Source: CAZVYN01 sp964631125 (GTDB lineage Bacteria > Eisenbacteria > RBG-16-71-46 > CAIMUX01). From it: a DNA stretch of 28,694 nucleotides. The notes beneath the pieces were generated by a model. The model saw nothing but the letters and a program-made list of their open reading frames with translations. It searched no databases and was not told the DNA's origin. Shown in pieces: positions 7,840 to 16,039 of the stretch (positions within the stretch are counted from its first letter, which is position 1; each line of letters begins with the position of its first letter). The DNA lies in NCBI GenBank assembly GCA_964631125.1, contig CAZVYN010000058.1:1-28694 (forward strand), written 5' to 3'. Both the position numbers and the translations under genes were made by a program.

Positions 7840-9123
7840 TCAGTTCAGTCGAATCACCTTCGTCTGACGCGCGCGGCCGTCGCTGGCGACGCGGAGGAAA
7901 TACAGTCCGGCCGCGAGCGAGGCGCCGTCTTCCCCGCGTCCGTCCCATTCGAACCGATGGAGCCCCGCGCCGAACTCCGCCGACACGACCGAGCGAACCC
8001 GCTGACCTCCGGCGTTGAAGGCGTCGATGGCCACCAGACCCGCGTTCGGCAGGCGGAGCTGGAGCTCGATCGTGTGCTGGAACGGATTCGGCGAGACGCT
8101 GAGCTCGGGCCGTCTCGCGAACTCGGCGTCGTCTCCGTGGTCAGCGTCGACGGCGGTCGGCTTGGGGTGCGCGAGCAGGTACTCGATGACCAGATTGTTG
8201 AAGGCGGCCGACAGGTTCGGAGAGTGCGCGCCACCCGGGATCGTCCAGAGTTCGGTCGATCCACCCGCGGCGCAATCGGTCGCGTAGCGGCGGACGGTCG
8301 ATTCCGAACCCGCGATCGACGCGTCGAGATCGAGTGGCGGCGCACTCGTGTCCGGGAGCAGATCGCACCCGTCGAAGCCGGCCCATTGTTCGACCGTGCC
8401 GATGGCGCCGGGATAGAGGGCTCCGAACAGGTTCCCGCCGTGGTAGCGGATCACGGTGTCGTTCGTGCCGTGGATCTGCAGCGCATGGACCGGAGCGACC
8501 GGTGAACAGTCGATCGGGCTCTGGAACGTCGCGCCGGCCAGGCTCGCGATCGCCGCGATCGTCTCGGGATGGTCGCAGGCCATGCGATACGACATGAAGC
8601 CCCCGTTCGAGTGTCCGATGAGGTAGACCCGTCGGTCATCCACCGTGAGCTGCGCCTTGACCGCATCGATCAACGCCAGGAGGTAGCCCGAGTCGTCGAT
8701 GGTCGAGCCGTAGAAATTGCAGCAGGCGTCGGTCGCGTTCCAGAATCGATTGCCGCCCGGATCGATCGAGCCGTCCGGCCGCGCATAGAGGAATCCGTAC
8801 TGCTCCGAGAGCGGAGCGAACTGCATGTACGCCTCCTGCGCGGCGCCCGATGCGCCGTATCCGTGCAAGAGCAGCACGAGCGGCATGGGAGTGCCGGACT
8901 GATAGGACGCCGGAATCGAGACCGACACCGGTCCGCGGCCGAGGTCGATGATCACGTTCCCCGCAGCGTTCGTCCGCGAACGCTGCGGCGCCTCAGGCAG
9001 CGGCACGACCGGCAACTCAACGACCGGCAACCCCGTTGGCTGACCGAACCCCGCAGTCGCGCCCCCCAACAGCAGCGACGTCACCAGAACCAAACCGATA
9101 CTCACCCGTCCCACACACTTCAT
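7840..9123 (-). CDS. Secreted polyhydroxybutyrate depolymerase/feruloyl-esterase-like hydrolase (LpqC type) with FlgD-like module
   Basis: A 427-residue secreted alpha/beta hydrolase. Start ATG 9123 is chosen for the GGAGA site seven bases upstream and the signal peptide that follows (VSIGLVLVTSLLLGGATAGFGQ). The esterase domain spans about residues 55-320: oxyanion-loop LLLHGYG (84-90), nucleophile elbow GHSNGG with Ser172, likely acid Asp222 (HGTNDTV) and catalytic His300 (PGGAHSPN). Paired cysteines (ACC, CDH, CDLL, CAAG) are typical of these exported esterases. Residues about 340-427 are the FlgD-like Ig module (SVSPNPFQHTIELQL, AGGQRVRSVV, FEWDGRGEDG, LAAGLYFLRV). It likely cleaves ester bonds in polyhydroxyalkanoate or feruloylated polysaccharide; the exact substrate cannot be told from sequence. 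Confidence 0.88.
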   Translation of the reverse strand: MKCVGRVSIGLVLVTSLLLGGATAGFGQPTGLPVVELPVVPLPEAPQRSRTNAAGNVIIDLGRGPVSVSIPASYQSGTPMPLVLLLHGYGASGAAQEAYMQFAPLSEQYGFLYARPDGSIDPGGNRFWNATDACCNFYGSTIDDSGYLLALIDAVKAQLTVDDRRVYLIGHSNGGFMSYRMACDHPETIAAIASLAGATFQSPIDCSPVAPVHALQIHGTNDTVIRYHGGNLFGALYPGAIGTVEQWAGFDGCDLLPDTSAPPLDLDASIAGSESTVRRYATDCAAGGSTELWTIPGGAHSPNLSAAFNNLVIEYLLAHPKPTAVDADHGDDAEFARRPELSVSPNPFQHTIELQLRLPNAGLVAIDAFNAGGQRVRSVVSAEFGAGLHRFEWDGRGEDGASLAAGLYFLRVASDGRARQTKVIRLN

Positions 9124-9149
9124 CTGTCTTCTCCGTTGATGCCGTGACT

Positions 9150-9731
9150 TCACTCCGTCGACTCCCGCCGCGCCCGCGCGAGCAGCTCGCTCAATCCACG
9201 CTGGTCGGCCCATCGATCAAGGTACGCGTCATCGAGCCGACTGCTCTGCACCTTCATCACACCCATGACGTCGTACCACTGGCGATCGGACACCTCATTG
9301 CCCAGTCGGCACCATTCGAGCTTCCGCAAGATGACGTCTTCGGCGCTCGCCAATCGCAAGACGTGACCCTCCAGGCCCGGCAACCGAGCGTCGACGGCTC
9401 GCGCAAACTGTTGTCGGTCGAACTCAGTGTCGCCGCTCACGTACACGTCGATCTTGAAGGACGTCCCTCCGTGGATGAGGTTGAATCCGCGGCGATGACG
9501 CACCGCTTCGAGCACCGCCGCGTCGCTGACGTAGAAGTGGCGTCGCGCAGCCTCGACGAGCCGCGGGATGTCAACTTCTTCGAGCTCGACGACAACGTCC
9601 AGGTCGATCGTCTGGCGCGGCAACCCTTGCAGCGAACTCGCAACAGAGCCCCCAACGACACAACGGAGCTTCAGCTCGGCGACCATCTCCAGGAAGCGAG
9701 CTATCGGGCCGAAAATGTCGGAGTCGAACAC
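9150..9731 (-). CDS. Nucleotidyltransferase-fold protein (AbiEii-like), second gene of a two-gene module
   Basis: A 193-residue protein with the minimal nucleotidyltransferase signature: GGSVASSLQGLPRQTIDLDV at residues 27-46, where GGS and the DLD pair are the expected nucleotide/metal-binding elements, followed by a conserved GHVLRLASAEDVILRKLEW segment. The family covers AbiEii-type toxins and related uncharacterised transferases that modify RNA or proteins. The GTG start at 9731 immediately follows the TAG of the gene upstream with no spacer, so translation is probably coupled. A toxin-antitoxin or phage-defence role is inference. Confidence 0.75.
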   Translation of the reverse strand: MFDSDIFGPIARFLEMVAELKLRCVVGGSVASSLQGLPRQTIDLDVVVELEEVDIPRLVEAARRHFYVSDAAVLEAVRHRRGFNLIHGGTSFKIDVYVSGDTEFDRQQFARAVDARLPGLEGHVLRLASAEDVILRKLEWCRLGNEVSDRQWYDVMGVMKVQSSRLDDAYLDRWADQRGLSELLARARRESTE

Positions 9732-10004
9732 CTAGAGCCCCATCAGGTCCGGGTCCCATCCGTAGACGTCGCGCATCGTCTGCGCATCGAGTCGCAACGC
9801 GGCCGCGCGCAGCCCGACTTCGCGTTCGTCCGCCTCGGGGTAACGCAGGCGAATTCCCGCCCGCGAGACGCTGTCGTTGAACAGGATGAGCGACCTCAGG
9901 AGCAAGAACCTCTCCCCGATCGTCATCTCGCGGAGCCGAGCGATCTGGAATCGCTCCGCCTCGATGCTGGTGTCCGGAGATTGGGTGCGATAGCCGTCAT
10001 GCAT
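9732..10004 (-). CDS. Small helical partner protein of the nucleotidyltransferase module
   Basis: A 90-residue, Arg/Glu-rich, predicted all-helical protein (SPDTSIEAERFQIARLREMTIGERFLLL, split by short turns; RLRYPEADEREVGLRAAALRL). Similar small proteins of the pattern TSxEAExxQxxLLRxM...GLRxRxP commonly sit just upstream of nucleotidyltransferase genes (recall). It may neutralise or guide the enzyme. The ATG at 10004 has only a weak ribosome site; a second ATG in another frame at 10000 is not used. No spacer separates it from the transferase gene. Confidence 0.65.
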   Translation of the reverse strand: MHDGYRTQSPDTSIEAERFQIARLREMTIGERFLLLRSLILFNDSVSRAGIRLRYPEADEREVGLRAAALRLDAQTMRDVYGWDPDLMGL

Positions 10005-10057
10005 GTCGCGAGAAGGATAGTCCGCGTTCTACTGTGCTGGCCAGACGAACCCAGGAC

Positions 10058-11297
10058 ATGGCGCCGGAGCAGCTCGAGTCGGGCAAGACCACGGTGCAGA
10101 GCGACATCTTCGCGACGGCGCGCTGAGCGCGCCTTCCACGGTGGTGGCCAACTTCGATCCTGCGGTCGAGCGCGTGCTCCTGCGATGCCTGGCGCGAGAT
10201 CCGGCGCGTCGTCCGGCTTCGGCGCTCGCCGTCGCCGGCCGGCACGCCGGGCGGCATTCGACGAGGAGTCGGTGTCCTCTGCGCGGTCGCGGTGCTCGTG
10301 GCGCTCGTCGTGCAGTTCCGATTCGGACAGTCGTCCGAGCCGGAGCGGCACTTCCATCTGGAGAAGCCGCCGGCCGTGCTCCTCGATCGCGCGCGCACGC
10401 TCCTCGATCGATTCGACGCGCCCGAGCCGGTCGACTTCGCGCACAGTGTTCATCGTAACGGCGAGTTCATCGAGCACGTCGCGCTCTCCGATTCGACGGC
10501 CGGCAAGTGGCGAAGGCTGCGCGACGACCGTCCTTCCGGGATGCTCTATTGGTATCGACAGAGTCCGAGTCCGCTCGTGCCGATGGGCATGAGTGGAAGG
10601 GTCGAGTTCGAGGACCCTCCGGTGCGAATCGCCGGCATGGCGAATCTCAGGCTCGATTCGCAGGGCAGATTGCTGTTTCTCCAGGGCGTTCCGCCGCAGG
10701 TGATTCCGCAGAGCGAGCCAGGGGCGGCGGCGCGCGATTCCGTTCCGTCATTCGAGCCGATCTGGGATCTCGCCTTCACCGAAGCGGGACTCGATCGCGC
10801 GCGGTTCACGTCGAGGGCATCCGTCTGGAATCCGCCTGTCCACGCCGACCGACCGCGCGATCCAGTACATGTTCTTCGCGCTCTCGATCTCGGTCATGGG
10901 GGGAGGGATCTTTCTCGGCGTGCGCAATGTCCGACTGGGCCGGAGTGATCGACGCGGCGCCTGGCGCCTCGCGCTCTTCGTCTTCGCCGGGTTCGCCCTC
11001 CTCTGGCTGCTCGGCGGCTTTGGCGATCCGCTGGTCGGACGCGACCTCCTCATCGGCGGCGTCTTCTTCGCGATCTGTTCGATCACGGTGTTGGTGCGCT
11101 TCGGGGTGCTCCCGTTCCTGATCGGGCTCTTTCTCCGCAGAGTGGCGATGGAGCTTCCGCTCACCCTCGACGGCGGCGCGTGGTACTTCGGCGCGACCGG
11201 GCTCGCCTTCACGGTGATCCTCGGGCTCACGCTCTACGGCCTTTGGATCGCGCTGCGTGGACGCGCCAGCGTCGACGACGAGTTCGCCGAAGGCTGA
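10058..11297 (+). pseudogene. Decayed membrane Ser/Thr protein kinase (PknB type with long C-terminal membrane region)
   Basis: Fragments of one protein appear in order in changing frames. Fragment 1, 10058-10126: MAPEQLESGKTTVQSDIFA, the kinase APE and subdomain IX region, then a stop. Fragment 2, from 10141 in another frame: NFDPAVERVLLRCLARDPA(RR)PASALAVA, the kinase C-lobe end. Fragment 3, about 10275-10840: a membrane segment followed by LEKPPAVLLDRARTLL, MLYWYRQSPSPLVP, GRLLFLQGVPPQV and AGLDRARFT. Fragment 4, 10869-11297: NVRLGRSDRRGAWRLALFVFA and DPLVGRDLLIGG with several membrane segments. These match, piece by piece, the long C-terminal region I recall from kinases of Acidobacteria and similar phyla. 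The N-lobe, catalytic loop and parts of the middle and C-terminal membrane region are missing. It is a relic with at least two frame changes and several deletions; the last fragment could still be translated. Confidence 0.82.
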
Positions 11298-11309
11298 TTT
11301 CGGGCCGCG

Positions 11310-11318
11310 TGCTATCCT
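11310..11318 (+). promoter_or_regulatory. Candidate extended -10 element upstream of the response-regulator gene
   Basis: TGCTATCCT at 11310-11318 fits an extended -10 (TGn plus TATCCT) 41 bases before the start codon at 11360. No convincing -35 hexamer is seen, which an extended -10 does not require. It could drive the whole run 11360..19146. Confidence 0.35.
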
Positions 11319-11359
11319 GCCGCCGCTCCAACTCGCAAGGTCAGGAGTCACTCCCGCAC

Positions 11360-12814
11360 ATGGAGAAAGCGCATCGCATCCTGATCGTCGACGACGAGGA
11401 GTTCATCCGGAAGGGACTCGCGCGCACGGTCTTGAACATGGGTCACGAGGTCGAGGTCGCCGCCGACGCCGCCGAGGCGCGGCAGAAGGCGATCTCCTGG
11501 GCCCCGGATCTGATCATCACGGATCGCCAGTTGCCCGACGGCGAGGGCCTGGAGTTGATCGCCGAGCTGCAGGATCGCGGCGTCGAGGCGACCTTCCTCA
11601 TGCTGACGGGCCACGGCACGATCGACAACGCGGTCGAGGCCACCCGTCGCGGCGTCTACGACTATCTGATCAAGCCGGTGGAGATCGATCGGCTGCGCGA
11701 CGCCCTGGCCAAGGGGCTGGAGCGGGCCGACATGCGCAAGGAGGTGCTGCACCTCCGGCGCGAGCTGATGCAGAGCGGCCGTCTGCAAGATCTGGTCGGC
11801 GTCTCGCCCGCCATGCAGGAGCTCTATCGGTTGATCGAGCAGGTCGCTCCGACCAACGCGTCAACCTTGATCGTGGGCGAGAGTGGCACCGGCAAGGAGA
11901 TCGTCGCGCGCACGCTGCACAACCTGAGCCCGCGGTCGCTGGAGCGGTTCGTCGCCATCAACTGCGCGGCGATCCCGGAGTCGCTCTTGGAGAGTGAGCT
12001 CTTCGGCCACGAGAAAGGCTCGTTCACCGGCGCGACCTCCGCGCGTTCGGGTTGTTTCGAGATGGCGCATCGCGGCACGATCTTCTTGGACGAAATCGGC
12101 GACATGCCGATCTCGCTCCAGAGCAAGTTGCTCCGCGTCTTGGAGGACGGTCGCGTCCGTCGTCTGGGCAGCTCGGTCGAGCAGAGCGTCGACGTGCGCG
12201 TCGTGGCCGCGACCAACGCCGACGTGACCGCGTTGCGCGGTTCGGGGCGCTTCCGCGAAGACCTCTATTTTCGCCTCAATGTCTTCACCATCCAGCTCCC
12301 GGCGCTGCGCGCGCGCAAACAAGACATCCCGATGCTGCTGGAGCACTTTCGCGAGCAATACGCGCGAGAGAATCGACGCCCGGTGGTCGGCTTCACGCCG
12401 GAGGCGATGGAGATCCTGCGCGAATACGCCTGGCCCGGGAACGTGCGCGAACTACGCAACATCGTGCAGCGCGCCGTCATCCTCTGTCGCGAGGAGGAGA
12501 TCGGCGTGCGCGACCTTCCGCCCGCGTTGCGCGCCGCCTCCGGACGCGCCGTGGCGACCTCGGGAGGAGTCGGCGGGCACGCGGCGCCGGCGGCGCATGA
12601 AGCAGGCGCCATTCGCCTGACCGTCGGCACCTCGATCGAAGAGGCGGAACGAAGGCTCGTCCTCGAGACGCTCTCCGTCTGCGGCGGCAACAAGACGCGC
12701 GCCTCCGCGCTCCTCGGCATCACGCCGAAGACGCTCTATGCGAAGCTCCGTCAATACGCGGCGACGCAAGAAGAGCCGGAGCCCGGCGGCGAGGCGACCG
12801 CCCCGCTCGGGTGA
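11360..12814 (+). CDS. NtrC-family sigma-54-dependent response regulator
   Basis: A 484-residue activator. Receiver domain 1-120: acidic pair Asp11/Asp12, phospho-acceptor Asp55 (IITDRQLPDG), Thr83 region (LMLTGHG) and Lys105 (IKP). AAA+ domain about 145-370: Walker A GESGTGKE (173-180), sigma-54 contact loop GSFTGA (220-225, a known variant of GAFTGA), Walker B IFLDE (241-245) and FREDLYFRLN with the sensor Arg residues. The C-terminal Fis-type helix-turn-helix is at about 440-467 (GGNKTRASALLGITPKTLYAKL, split here only by description). The ATG at 11360 has AGGAG about 12 bases upstream. The stop overlaps the GTG of the sensor kinase gene (GTGA), so the pair is coupled. It should activate sigma-54 promoters when phosphorylated; targets unknown. 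Confidence 0.95.
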   Translation: MEKAHRILIVDDEEFIRKGLARTVLNMGHEVEVAADAAEARQKAISWAPDLIITDRQLPDGEGLELIAELQDRGVEATFLMLTGHGTIDNAVEATRRGVYDYLIKPVEIDRLRDALAKGLERADMRKEVLHLRRELMQSGRLQDLVGVSPAMQELYRLIEQVAPTNASTLIVGESGTGKEIVARTLHNLSPRSLERFVAINCAAIPESLLESELFGHEKGSFTGATSARSGCFEMAHRGTIFLDEIGDMPISLQSKLLRVLEDGRVRRLGSSVEQSVDVRVVAATNADVTALRGSGRFREDLYFRLNVFTIQLPALRARKQDIPMLLEHFREQYARENRRPVVGFTPEAMEILREYAWPGNVRELRNIVQRAVILCREEEIGVRDLPPALRAASGRAVATSGGVGGHAAPAAHEAGAIRLTVGTSIEEAERRLVLETLSVCGGNKTRASALLGITPKTLYAKLRQYAATQEEPEPGGEATAPLG

Positions 12815-14652
12815 GGAATCGCGTGCGATCGGCGGCTCTCGACTCGGGCTGGCGGAGTCGCCAACTGCTGGCGTTGCTCTTCCTCGGGATCCTGTTGGTC
12901 TCGATCTCGGGCCTGCTCCAACTCACGACGGTGACGCGACTGGCGGCCGAGTCGGCCCAGAGCGAGTGCGAGCTGATCTCACAGACGGTCTACCTGCGCA
13001 TCGCGCAACTGGTGGGTGAGCGCCCGGAGGATCCGGTCACGGCGCTCCGAGACGACGAAGGTCTCGCGCTGCTCCTGCAAGCCGCCACCTCGCACGCATC
13101 CGCCATCGCCTACGTCGCGGTTTGCGACTCTACCGGCGTCGCGATCACGCACACCAACCCCGACGACATCGGACAACCGGTCGCGCCGAAGCCGCCGTTC
13201 CAACCGACCACGGGCCTGCTCGACGCCTTCGCGCGTTTCACCCAGCTCGGGCGAGGCACGTTCGACTACGGCATGGACAAGCCGCTGCTCCTGGGCGGGC
13301 GGCCGTTCACTACGATCCGCGTCGGAGTGGCCGACACCTTCATCCGCGATGCGGTCGGGCGCGCCTTCCGGTCGACGCTCGTCGCCGGCCTCTTGCAGAT
13401 CGGACTCGCGCTCGTCTTCGGCGTCGCCCTGGCGCGCGTGGCCGCCGGTCGACTGCGCCGATTGGAGGAAGGGATCGGGGCCATCCGCGAAGGACGCTTC
13501 GAGAGTCGGATTCCCGAAGCGGGCCTCGACGAATTCAGTCGTCTCGCCCGCGAGATGAACCTGCTCGGCGAGGCGATCCAGAGGGAGCGGGCCTCGCAGG
13601 GAGACGGCGCCCGCCAGATCCGTCGCGCGGTCGAGTTGCTGAGCGACGCCGTGCTCACGCTCGGGCCGAGCGGCGAAGTCGTGCTCGTCAACGAGCCGGC
13701 CGCACTCATCCTCGATGTCCCGGTCGACGCGATGCGCGGCAAACGGCTAGAGGATGTCCTGCCCGAGGGCCATCCGGTCCGCGTGCTCATCGATCGCTTG
13801 CGCGCCGGTCAACAGCGGTCGCTGCTCGTCCCGCTTCCCCGCGGCGGATACGTCGCCGTCGGACATCGGCTGGCGGGCGAGGGAGACGGCGGAGGGTATT
13901 TCATCGAGTTCAAACGCGAGGCGCAGCAAGAAGAGCTGCACTCGCTCGTCGACCGCTCGCGCGTCAATTCGCGCCTCGGGCAGATGGCCGCCGGCGTCGC
14001 CCACGAGATCCGCGGACCGCTGCAGAAGATCAACATCGAGTTGGATCAGTTGCGCCGCGCGAACGAGCAGAGTCCGGAGGAGGTGCGCTCGCACGTGCGC
14101 GCCGCGCTGGACAACGTGCAAGCGATGCAGAGAGCGATCAGCGGTTTCCTCAAGGTGGCGCGGCTCAGTCGACCGAATCTGGAATCGGTCGAAGTCGACC
14201 GGCTGTTGGCCGAGATCCACGAGGCGGGACAGGCTGAGGCCAACTTCGCCGGTTGCGACTTGGAGCTGAGCAGCGATGCGAGCGAGAGTCCGGTCATGCA
14301 GATCGATCGCCAGGTCATCCGTCAGGCGATCGAGAATCTGATGCGCAACGCTCTGCAGGCGGCGCCGTCGCGCGATCAGGTCGTCCGGTTGGAGAGCCGC
14401 CGGGTCGACGGCGAAGTCTGGATCACCGTGCGCGACACCGGTCCGGGGATCCCGCCCGAGCATCTCGCACGGGTCTGCGACCTCTATTTCACGACGAAGG
14501 AGAGTGGCACCGGGGTCGGCCTGGCGCTGGTGCGGCAGGCGGTCGAACTGCACGGGGGCGACGTCGAGATCGAGTCGATCGTGGGAGAGGGCACCGCCGT
14601 GACGTTGCGGCTTCCGATCCGAGCGAACAATCCTGAAGAAGACCTCGGCTAA
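12811..14652 (+). CDS. Membrane sensor histidine kinase (Cache-like sensor, HAMP, PAS, HisKA, HATPase)
   Basis: A 613-residue kinase, cognate partner of the regulator gene it overlaps. First membrane segment about 18-40 (LLALLFLGILLVSISGLL); extracytoplasmic sensor about 43-187 with a Cache-like stretch (AYVAVCDSTGVAITHTNPDDI); second membrane segment about 189-211; HAMP about 212-262; PAS-like domain about 270-370 (LSDAVLTLGPSGEVVLVNE). The phosphorylation motif AHEIRGPL has His398; the usual Asn of HEIRNPL is Gly. N-box about 504-514 (AIENLMRNALQ), G1 DTGPG (542-546) and G2 GTGVGLALV (566-574) are intact. The sensor class detects small extracellular molecules in many bacteria. Its gene is followed by a transporter and egtD, so a betaine-like or amino-acid signal is possible but unproven. 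Confidence 0.93.
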   Translation: MRNRVRSAALDSGWRSRQLLALLFLGILLVSISGLLQLTTVTRLAAESAQSECELISQTVYLRIAQLVGERPEDPVTALRDDEGLALLLQAATSHASAIAYVAVCDSTGVAITHTNPDDIGQPVAPKPPFQPTTGLLDAFARFTQLGRGTFDYGMDKPLLLGGRPFTTIRVGVADTFIRDAVGRAFRSTLVAGLLQIGLALVFGVALARVAAGRLRRLEEGIGAIREGRFESRIPEAGLDEFSRLAREMNLLGEAIQRERASQGDGARQIRRAVELLSDAVLTLGPSGEVVLVNEPAALILDVPVDAMRGKRLEDVLPEGHPVRVLIDRLRAGQQRSLLVPLPRGGYVAVGHRLAGEGDGGGYFIEFKREAQQEELHSLVDRSRVNSRLGQMAAGVAHEIRGPLQKINIELDQLRRANEQSPEEVRSHVRAALDNVQAMQRAISGFLKVARLSRPNLESVEVDRLLAEIHEAGQAEANFAGCDLELSSDASESPVMQIDRQVIRQAIENLMRNALQAAPSRDQVVRLESRRVDGEVWITVRDTGPGIPPEHLARVCDLYFTTKESGTGVGLALVRQAVELHGGDVEIESIVGEGTAVTLRLPIRANNPEEDLG

Positions 14653-14655
14653 GCT

Positions 14656-15291
14656 GTGCGCGTGAAGGCGAGGATCAACCGGTCGGAAACGCTCTGGACG
14701 ACGTTCGGCTCCGCCGGGAGTCGAGTCGCGTTCGTCTGTCTAGCGGCGGCGTTCCTGTCGGGATGCGCGCTCTCTCCGCGCCTCGGCCCGCCGCCCCTGG
14801 CCGGGCCGCCGACCGATCTGATGCGCAGCGCCGAACCCGATACGCTGGTCGCCCCTGCATCGACGCCGACCGAGGCCTCGACTCCCACCGCCTCGAGCAC
14901 GCGCACGCGCGCGCCGCGAGCGACTCTCCCCAAAACTCGCACCGCGACAGACTCGACCGCCGCCGCCACCAGCGGCGGTCAGCCCGATTCCGTGTCCATC
15001 GCGCCGGCCGAAGCGACGTTGCCGCGTCCCGCGCTCTCGATCGATCTCCCCGAGTCGGAGCGGGCCCGCCTGGAGACGAAGGCGCTGCAGGATCTGGAAG
15101 CGTGCGAGTCGATCGTGAGTCGACTCGGCGGCCGCAATCTGACGACCGAAAGCGACGAGAAACTCCGGACCGTGCGCGGGCTCTTGCTGCAGGCGCACTC
15201 CGCGCTGAGGCGACGCGACCTCTCCGCGGCGGCCAATCTCGCACACAAGGCGAAGCTACTCGCGATGGAGATCCAGCCGCATGGGAGCTGA
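14656..15291 (+). CDS. Hypothetical lipoprotein with Pro/Thr-rich linker
   Basis: A 211-residue protein beginning at GTG 14656 (an in-frame GTG at 14662 is possible). The signal ends with a lipobox at LSGC (Cys37). Residues about 40-120 are a flexible linker rich in Pro, Thr, Ser and Ala. Residues about 128-211 form a charged, predicted helical domain (SERARLETKALQDLEACES, LRTVRGLLLQAHSALRRRDL, AANLAHKAKLLAMEI), resembling the helical hairpins of small periplasmic coiled-coil proteins. It starts three bases after the kinase gene and its end overlaps the ATPase gene by 11 bases, placing it in the same operon. Function unknown. Confidence 0.75.
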   Translation: MRVKARINRSETLWTTFGSAGSRVAFVCLAAAFLSGCALSPRLGPPPLAGPPTDLMRSAEPDTLVAPASTPTEASTPTASSTRTRAPRATLPKTRTATDSTAAATSGGQPDSVSIAPAEATLPRPALSIDLPESERARLETKALQDLEACESIVSRLGGRNLTTESDEKLRTVRGLLLQAHSALRRRDLSAAANLAHKAKLLAMEIQPHGS

Positions 15292-16039
15292 GGCGGCCGC
15301 CGCGCTGGAGCTCGCCGGGGTCGCCAAACAGTTCGGCGGCCACGCGGCGCTCGCCCGCACCGATCTCGCCATCGCGCGCGGCGAGTGTCTCGTGCTCATC
15401 GGTGAGAGCGGTTCGGGCAAGTCGACCGTCTTGCGGCTGCTCAATCGTCTGCTGGCGCCCGATTCCGGCGAGGTGCGTCACAACGGACGTTCGATCGCCG
15501 CCGTCGATCCGGTCTCGCTGCGCCGCGCAATCGGCTACGTGCCGCAAGACGGCGGACTGCTGCCGCACTGGACGGTCGCGCGCAACGTCGGTCTGGTCCC
15601 GCGGCTGCTCGAATGGGACTCGAGCCGCGTCGAGGCGCGGTGCGCGGAGATGCTGCGATTCGTCGACTTAGACCCCACCGCCTTCGGCCGGCGGTATCCG
15701 CGCACGCTTTCCGGCGGACAACGTCAGCGGGTGGCCATCGCGCGCGCGTTGGCCGCCGATCCTTCCGTCGTGTTGCTGGACGAGCCGTTCGGCGCGTTGG
15801 ACGCGCTCTCTCGCGACGCGCTGCGCCAGGAGTTCCGCCGCTGGCGCGCCAGCTTGGAGAAGACGATCGTGCTCGTGACGCACGACCTGACGGAGGCGTT
15901 CCAGTTGGGGGATCGTGTGGCGGTGTTGCGCGCGGGTCAGATCGAGCAGATCGCGACGCCGACGGAGCTGAGGGCGCGGCCGGCGACCGAGTACGTCGCG
16001 AGGCTGTTGGCGGTGCATTTTGCGGGAGGGGTGGAGTGA
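15281..16039 (+). CDS. ABC transporter ATPase, OpuC/EgtV-like (glycine betaine/choline/ergothioneine class)
   Basis: A 252-residue ATPase. Walker A GESGSGKST (41-49), Q-loop Gln89 (YVPQDGG), signature LSGGQ (143-147), Walker B VVLLDEPFGALD (163-174) and switch His201 (VTHDLTEA) are all present, so it should be active. Its closest type is the quaternary-amine uptake class (ProV/OpuCA), but it ends at residue 252 and lacks the C-terminal CBS pair that senses ionic strength in osmotic members. That argues for nutrient or solute uptake rather than osmoprotection. The stop overlaps the GTG start of the permease gene (GTGA). Confidence 0.92.
   Translation: MGAEAAAALELAGVAKQFGGHAALARTDLAIARGECLVLIGESGSGKSTVLRLLNRLLAPDSGEVRHNGRSIAAVDPVSLRRAIGYVPQDGGLLPHWTVARNVGLVPRLLEWDSSRVEARCAEMLRFVDLDPTAFGRRYPRTLSGGQRQRVAIARALAADPSVVLLDEPFGALDALSRDALRQEFRRWRASLEKTIVLVTHDLTEAFQLGDRVAVLRAGQIEQIATPTELRARPATEYVARLLAVHFAGGVE

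Noticed and set aside
9036..10592. A 518-codon open frame on the plus strand
   Set aside because: Antisense to the nucleotidyltransferase pair and then out of frame with the kinase relic; no domain.
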